A stretch of DNA of 64,000 bases, from the NCBI RefSeq assembly GCF_900636745.1, contig NZ_LR134310.1, forward strand, positions 124,001 to 188,000, in the 5' to 3' direction. A program made the position numbers and the translations under genes. The first letter of the stretch is position 1. The number at the start of each line of letters is the position of its first letter. Source of the DNA: Actinobacillus equuli (GTDB lineage Bacteria > Pseudomonadota > Gammaproteobacteria > Enterobacterales > Pasteurellaceae). Positions 59,630-64,000 of this stretch are shown one piece after another. Below the pieces are notes generated by a model. That model ran no database searches and was not told the DNA's origin. It worked only from the letters and a program-made list of their open reading frames with translations.

Positions 59630-60739
59630 TTATTTAGTAGAAGAATCCACTTTTTTCCCACCGAAAATACTAAGATGATTTTCTGCTTCGTCTTCAACGA
59701 AACCTGCTAATTCATCAGCATCTTTACCGTAGAAGTGTCCATCAACATTAACCGTTCCCCTTCTACTATGGAAATGATTCCCTTCAATTATTGCACCAAG
59801 ACCATAACTACTACCCCCCGGGTAGAATCCTTTTAATTCCCCTGTTAAACGTTTTTCACCGAAGTCCGCTTTAAATGTTGCAACACCTACAGGTGCACCA
59901 TAGGAAATATAACTACCTTCGTAGTTAAAAGTTCCTTGTTGAGGAATTTCAGAGTGCTTAGTTGGGGTACCTTGAACAAAGTAAGTCCACTGATTATCAG
60001 TGAGTTGATGGATCCCATATTTGATACTAGAAAATATATTATCATTACTTAGAAATGTGCCATCCTCCTTAAGGATTACATACTCAGATTTATTTGGACT
60101 ACTTACGCTTACATCGAATTTTTGACCATCAACAACAAGTTGCGTAATATTTTCACTTTTGAGTGATTGAGGGTTAAAATCAAGAGCTCTAGCACGTCCT
60201 GTAAATGTAAATGTATACCCTTTTCCTTCAACTGTCTGAGTATTATTAGATTTTAATTCTGGTTGCTTAGGCTCTTCTATATTAGCTTTTGGTTCCGGTT
60301 CCTTAGGCTCTTCCATATTAGTTTTTGGTTCCGGTTCCTTAGGCTCTTCCATATTAGTTTTTGGTTCCGGTTCCTTAGGTTCTTCCATATTAGCTTTTGG
60401 TTCCGGTTCCTTAGGTTCTTCCATATTAGCTTTTGGTTCCGGTTCCTTAGGCTCTTCCATATTAGTTTTTGGTTCTGGTCCCTTAGGCTGAATCACATCA
60501 GGTAGTGACTCTAATTGCGGTTGTTTAGGCTGAATCGCATCAGGTAGTGACTCTAATTGCGGTTGTTTAGGCTGAATCGCATCAGATTTTGGAGCTTGCT
60601 GTTTTTGTCCTTGTTTAAGTTCTTGCTTCTGTTCAACCTTTGGTTTTGGTGCTGAATTTTTACTACCACCGCCACCACTTGAACATGCAGCAATCGCCAT
60701 ACTTAAAGCAGCAAGACTTATTTTTGTTAAAGTTTTCAT
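59630..60739 (-). CDS. TbpB/fHbp-like surface lipoprotein with tandem repeats, candidate Slam substrate (paralog 1)
   Basis: 369 residues. Lipobox AAC (Cys19), CSSGGGGSK, a KPKVEQKQ stretch, two 14-residue repeats (QPKQPQLESLPDAI), then a seven-unit 12-residue repeat (EEPKEPEPKTNM type, about residues 80-165) and a C-terminal barrel domain ending GHFYGKDADELAGF and LSIFGGKK. The repeat forms a long, charged, Pro-rich stalk that would lift the barrel from the surface. Same family as the protein at 56555. Ligand unknown; the lack of a Fur box argues against simple iron control. Confidence 0.8.
   Translation of the reverse strand: MKTLTKISLAALSMAIAACSSGGGGSKNSAPKPKVEQKQELKQGQKQQAPKSDAIQPKQPQLESLPDAIQPKQPQLESLPDVIQPKGPEPKTNMEEPKEPEPKANMEEPKEPEPKANMEEPKEPEPKTNMEEPKEPEPKTNMEEPKEPEPKANIEEPKQPELKSNNTQTVEGKGYTFTFTGRARALDFNPQSLKSENITQLVVDGQKFDVSVSSPNKSEYVILKEDGTFLSNDNIFSSIKYGIHQLTDNQWTYFVQGTPTKHSEIPQQGTFNYEGSYISYGAPVGVATFKADFGEKRLTGELKGFYPGGSSYGLGAIIEGNHFHSRRGTVNVDGHFYGKDADELAGFVEDEAENHLSIFGGKKVDSSTK
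60245..60496 (-). repeat. 36-base coding tandem repeat, seven units
   Basis: Units begin at 60245, 60281, 60317, 60353, 60389, 60425 and 60461; the inner five are nearly identical and the outer two degenerate. Each encodes 12 residues, so copy-number change keeps the frame. Confidence 0.9.
60489..60572 (-). repeat. 42-base coding tandem repeat, two units
   Basis: Units 60489-60530 and 60531-60572 differ by one base. Each encodes 14 residues, and a partial third unit follows. Confidence 0.9.
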
Positions 60740-60817
60740 AGATTCTCCTTTTTAGTAATTGTTCGATACTTGATTCATTGATTAAAAACAAAGCTATCAA
60801 TAAATGAACTTGACTCA

Positions 60818-60849
60818 ATAATACATATCTTTACAAAATATGTAAAGAT
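60818..60849 (-). promoter_or_regulatory. Promoter and operator of lipoprotein 1
   Basis: On the minus strand TTTACA (60846-60841), 17-base spacer, TATTAT (60823-60818). A perfect inverted repeat ATCTTTACA-N5-TGTAAAGAT (60827-60849) covers the -35 box and most of the spacer, a classic repressor position. Confidence 0.65.
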
Positions 60850-61105
60850 TGTTTTTAATATTATTTGTTTTTCCATACCCCTCGGTAGAAGACGACATTA
60901 CATTACGCTAAACATCTACCATTTCTAATACTAGGGCTACAATAATATTGGCAAACATTCTCTTGATGAACGATTTTTCTGACGGCTGAGAAAGTAATCT
61001 ATTACGCGCTAATATCAATAATATTTTTTCTTTGTAAGTAATTTGTTCAAAATTTACAAAAAACATTCAAAATCTGACCGTTTGTCTGCAAGACAAGAAT
61101 AATCG
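60850..61105. other. Non-coding region upstream of lipoprotein 1 and ffs
   Basis: No gene or RNA recognised; AT-rich, with one uptake-signal-like CTGACCGTTTGT. Confidence 0.5.
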
Positions 61106-61106
61106 C

Positions 61107-61134
61107 TTGCCTTAGCATAAAAATTACCTATAAT
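61107..61134 (+). promoter_or_regulatory. ffs promoter
   Basis: TTGCCT (61107-61112), 16-base spacer, TATAAT (61129-61134). The start would be near 61141, leaving a 5' leader of about 33 bases to be removed. Confidence 0.6.
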
Positions 61135-61173
61135 AGAAAGCCTTGCATATCGCTAGAAAAGATATGTAATCCG

Positions 61174-61287
61174 ATGGGGCGTTATTGGTTCCTCGCAACG
61201 GTGTTCAGCTTACTTAGTCAGGTTCGGAAGAAAGCAGCTTGGGTTGAAATTTCTGTGTGCCGAGGGTTGCTGGTAATGCCCCACCCT
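61174..61287 (+). ncRNA. ffs: 4.5S RNA of the signal recognition particle
   Basis: The core GGTTCGGAAGAAAGCAGC, the asymmetric loop and GGAA tetraloop region bound by Ffh, lies in the middle. The ends ATGGGGCGTTA and TAATGCCCCAC pair to close the rod. Length about 114 bases matches E. coli 4.5S RNA. Confidence 0.96.
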
Positions 61288-61349
61288 TTTATATCCTCTC
61301 AAAGATCTTGCCTATTTTTTCTGTTCCATTTTCATATCATGCAAAATAA

Positions 61350-61410
61350 AAGCGGTTAAATTCCACTTAAAATTTACTACTTGCAAATTTATTGTGAAAT
61401 TTAACCGCTT
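61350..61410 (-). terminator. Uptake-signal terminator of the sulfatase-fold gene
   Basis: AAGCGGTTAAATT-CAC opposite GTG-AATTTAACCGCTT, one mismatch, 30 bases after the stop codon. Confidence 0.7.
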
Positions 61411-61439
61411 GTTACAACGCTTTGTAATCTAATCTAAAA

Positions 61440-63386
61440 CTACTCTTTTTCCTGTTTCGGTAATTTGTATAGCTGGTTTTTATATAAATAGCTACCGAGC
61501 AGCGCATGTGCTAACGCTTCTTTCTTCATAGCTTCCGGCTGTTCTTGCGCTTTTAAGCTGTGATCCGCTTTATTGTAAACAAAACCTTGAATCGGCGTAT
61601 TTGGACGCATCACTACTACCGAGCCATCACCTTTCATCATCGCTTGTGTTGCATTGTATTGCATAAAGGCACGATTCGGATTTACATCTTTAGTTAAATC
61701 ATAACCCAACATAGGATATTCTCCACTCACACCGGCAAGTGAAAGTAAAGTCGCCGGCATATCAATTTGGCTGACTAAACGGTTATCACGTTTTGCTTCA
61801 ATGCCCTCACCGATAAACAATGCTGGAATGTGGAAATGCTGAATCGGTACTAAATACTCGCCAAATGCTCTAGAGTCGTGATCCGCAATCACTAAAAAGA
61901 CAGTATCTTTCCAATACGCTGATTTTTTGGCTAACTCAAAGAAATGCCCAATCGCAAAATCGGCATATTTTGCTGCATTATTTCGGGTTTGTTTCGGCTG
62001 CTCATATAATTCGATTTTACCGTCCGGGAATTCAAACGGATCATGATTACTTGAGCTAAACACTAAGCTGAAAAACGGTTTACCTTCTTTGTGTAACTGA
62101 GTGAAAGTTTCATTCGCTTTATCAAACAGATCTTCGTCACTCATACCCCAAGTCGCTTTAAATTTCGGATTTTTATAATCTTTTTCATCAATAATGCGGG
62201 TAAAGCCGTTGCCATAGAAAAAGCTCGCCATATTGTCGAAATGTTTTTCTCCGCCATAGATAAAGCTAGTATCATAGCCTTGACGGCGTAACAGCTCGGC
62301 AATGCTAAAGAAATTAGTCTGGCTCTTGGTTAATTTTACCACTGCACGTGCCGGTGTCGGAGTAAAGCCGGTAGTAACCGCTTCAATACCTCGTACCGAA
62401 CGGGTTCCGGTGGCATATAAATTCTCAAATAACCAACCTTCTTTTGCCAAGCGGTCAAAATTTGGGGTAAGCGGTTTGCCGCCAAGCGTTCCAACAAACT
62501 GCGCGCCTAAACTTTCTTCTAAAACAATCACGATATTTTTCGGCTTGCCTTGATAGGTCGCTTGGTTATAGGTCAATGTTGGGATTTCCGTTGAAATATA
62601 GTCAGAATCCGCTCTGCCTCGCGCTTGTTTAACTAAGGCAAACATTTCTTCTGTCGACATTTTACCGTACTGTTCGGAAGATTTATCTTCATCTTTTAAT
62701 TGCTGCACTGCATAAAGTACCGAATAACCGGAACTCAATACCAGTGAATTTACTAACGGATCACTAGAAAACGCCACCATTGCCGGGTTAATGCCACGGT
62801 GCGCCAATGAAGAACGTCCGCCGACAAACACTAAAGCGGCAACTAATAAGCCGATTAACGGGCGGAATTTCCAATTCGGGAAACGAAGATTGTTAGTCGC
62901 CCAACCAGACAATTTCCAATATACCACTAACGAAATCACCGCCAATAATGAGCTAATAATTACCGAAGCCAAATGCCCGTTAATCAGCATAGTAAACACT
63001 TCTTTCGGGTGTACTAAATATTCAATAAACAGTCGGTTCGGACGTAAATCGAAGGTCTCAATAAAGTTTGGCGTCGCCGCTTCCATAAAGAGAATAAAGA
63101 CCGAACCGGCTGTGAGCCAGATACGCAAAATGATACGCCATACGTTGCCTAAAAAAGTATTGTTATTTAAGAAAAGTGCGGTAAATAATGCGGGAACGCC
63201 GAATAGCCAACAAAGTGCAGAAATATCAATGCGAATGCCCTGTAAGAAAAGCGGTAACCAGCCATCAACGGCGGAAACTCGTTCAGATTGCCATAGGCTA
63301 AGTCCTAGGCGAGATAAAGACAGTATGAGTAGATTGATCCCAACAAAAAACAGTATTGGGAACAACACAGAACGGCGTTGTTCCAT
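61440..63386 (-). CDS. LtaS/MdoB-like sulfatase-fold membrane transferase
   Basis: 648 residues from ATG 63386 (MEQRRSVLF; GGAGAA upstream, better than the ORF start). Five N-terminal membrane helices (to about 190), then an extracytoplasmic alkaline-phosphatase-superfamily domain: VIVLEESLGAQFVG (metal Glu), GTRSVRGIEAV (nucleophile region), SNHDPFEFP and VIADHDSR (metal Asp-His). Relatives transfer phosphoglycerol or phosphoethanolamine to envelope glycans. The substrate is not evident; cell-surface LPS or glucan decoration is inference. Confidence 0.85.
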   Translation of the reverse strand: MEQRRSVLFPILFFVGINLLILSLSRLGLSLWQSERVSAVDGWLPLFLQGIRIDISALCWLFGVPALFTALFLNNNTFLGNVWRIILRIWLTAGSVFILFMEAATPNFIETFDLRPNRLFIEYLVHPKEVFTMLINGHLASVIISSLLAVISLVVYWKLSGWATNNLRFPNWKFRPLIGLLVAALVFVGGRSSLAHRGINPAMVAFSSDPLVNSLVLSSGYSVLYAVQQLKDEDKSSEQYGKMSTEEMFALVKQARGRADSDYISTEIPTLTYNQATYQGKPKNIVIVLEESLGAQFVGTLGGKPLTPNFDRLAKEGWLFENLYATGTRSVRGIEAVTTGFTPTPARAVVKLTKSQTNFFSIAELLRRQGYDTSFIYGGEKHFDNMASFFYGNGFTRIIDEKDYKNPKFKATWGMSDEDLFDKANETFTQLHKEGKPFFSLVFSSSNHDPFEFPDGKIELYEQPKQTRNNAAKYADFAIGHFFELAKKSAYWKDTVFLVIADHDSRAFGEYLVPIQHFHIPALFIGEGIEAKRDNRLVSQIDMPATLLSLAGVSGEYPMLGYDLTKDVNPNRAFMQYNATQAMMKGDGSVVVMRPNTPIQGFVYNKADHSLKAQEQPEAMKKEALAHALLGSYLYKNQLYKLPKQEKE

Positions 63387-63456
63387 AAATTCTCCTTTTA
63401 AATTTAAAATAAAGCGCATACCGATAATCGGCTACGCGAATAATATAGAATGATTA

Positions 63457-64000
63457 TTAAGATTTTATTAAGACTTGATCACCTAAGCGAATTACACCGC
63501 TATTTTGAGGCACTAAATGAATACCAAAAACCGGCTTACCCTTTTCATTGGCATGCATTTGCTTAAGTGTTCTAAAAGGCTCAACATTTGGGTCGAGTTC
63601 AAGTGTGGTTAAATCACGGGTAATCATGACACAACGTGTGCATAATGCAGATTTCGTGAATATGACCTCACCGATTTGTACTTGTTCCCACTGTTCCTCT
63701 TCAAACGCCTGATTTCCGTCCACTACAATATTCGGACGAAAGCGTTCCATTGAAATCTCAACAGGTGACCATTCCTTGACTTGTTCAAGTGATTTTTCCG
63801 ACATCAGTGAAACCGGATTGCTATCGGCAAAACTTAACGGATGTTGTGCAAAGTTCGCCACTTCACGTTGGCTCTTGCCTCCTATCCAACGTAGCTGTAC
63901 CGCTCGCCCAAAAATTTCACTTAACCATTGATTTACTTCTGTTTTTGCCACTAAAGAGTCAAAATGAGTTCCCCAAACTTCACTAGTTTGAACTTGCTGA
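63457..64000 (-). CDS. MOSC-domain protein, YcbX-like (partial at window end)
   Basis: The reading frame stays open from 63951 through 64000 and adds VWGTHFDSLVAK-type sequence typical of the YcbX N-terminal domain, so the GTG at 63951 is not the real start and the gene continues past the window. The visible 181 residues include the MOSC core: NPVSLMSE, MERFRPNIVVDG and the conserved Cys in KSALCTRCVMITRD, which should bind molybdopterin. E. coli YcbX reduces N-hydroxylated compounds. The C-terminal ferredoxin domain of E. coli YcbX is absent: the protein ends at VLIKS. Confidence 0.88.
   Translation of the reverse strand, partial: QQVQTSEVWGTHFDSLVAKTEVNQWLSEIFGRAVQLRWIGGKSQREVANFAQHPLSFADSNPVSLMSEKSLEQVKEWSPVEISMERFRPNIVVDGNQAFEEEQWEQVQIGEVIFTKSALCTRCVMITRDLTTLELDPNVEPFRTLKQMHANEKGKPVFGIHLVPQNSGVIRLGDQVLIKS

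Noticed and set aside
60245-60496. 36-base repeats resembling a CRISPR array
   Set aside because: Units are contiguous with no spacers and encode 12-residue protein repeats.
60263-60505. 80-codon ORF of repeated Phe/Trp-rich units on the plus strand
   Set aside because: It is the antisense reading of the 36-base tandem repeat in the lipoprotein gene.
60740-60850. Fur box at the lipoprotein promoter
   Set aside because: No match to the GATAATGATTATC-type repeat; the element there is ATCTTTACA-N5-TGTAAAGAT.
61174-61359. 61-codon plus-strand ORF
   Set aside because: It covers the ffs RNA gene and has no ribosome site.

Overview
The window looks like chromosome of a Pasteurellaceae bacterium, most likely Actinobacillus (A. 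pleuropneumoniae or a close relative). The main clue is the many copies of the Actinobacillus-type DNA uptake signal core ACAAGCGGT and its complement, often as inverted pairs that double as terminators. The gene complement (a full flp/rcp/tad locus, CitXG fusion, ZevAB, Slam) agrees with this. The species name is inference; no 16S gene is present.

Layout: 1-4000 holds the start of a periplasmic binding protein gene, a YjgR-type ATPase, a small lipoprotein and rhlB, all on the minus strand. 4460-16031 is a complete 14-gene Tad (Flp pilus) locus on the plus strand: flp1, flp2, tadV, rcpCAB, tadZABCDEFG. It is preceded by a 656-base non-coding region with a cluster of perfect palindromes and punctuated by RNA hairpins. 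16119-21426 is recO-era-rnc-lepB-lepA on the minus strand. 21600-29427 is a ten-gene thiamin operon (thiZ-, thiX-like, thiFSGH, tenA, thiY-like, thiDE) behind a TPP riboswitch and a perfect CRP site; thiC is absent, so the pyrimidine half must be salvaged. 29585-34901 holds a GDSL autotransporter, an AGCS amino-acid symporter and the zevAB zinc system. 34961-35350 is rnpB, followed by rplY and a short malic enzyme. 37465-43236 is a citrate utilisation locus (citT, citXG, citF, citE, citD) lacking citC, with a perfect FNR box upstream. 43786-49026 carries metF, an ElyC/YdcF-like protein, rimK-nfsA, trpR-mtgA and lolA. 49185-56403 has polA, a putative toxin-antitoxin pair, and divergent uvrA/ssb sharing an SOS box.

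56555-60739 is the most unusual region: a Slam-type outer-membrane translocon (DUF560 barrel with TPR) between two paralogous TbpB/fHbp-like surface lipoproteins. One lipoprotein carries a long 36-base tandem repeat. Both lipoprotein promoters have the same layout, with a 9-base element (ATCTTTACA/TGTAAAGAT) that also lies upstream of slam. The window ends with ffs (4.5S RNA), an LtaS-like sulfatase-fold transferase and a partial YcbX-like MOSC protein. No tRNA gene, CRISPR array or insertion sequence was recognised.
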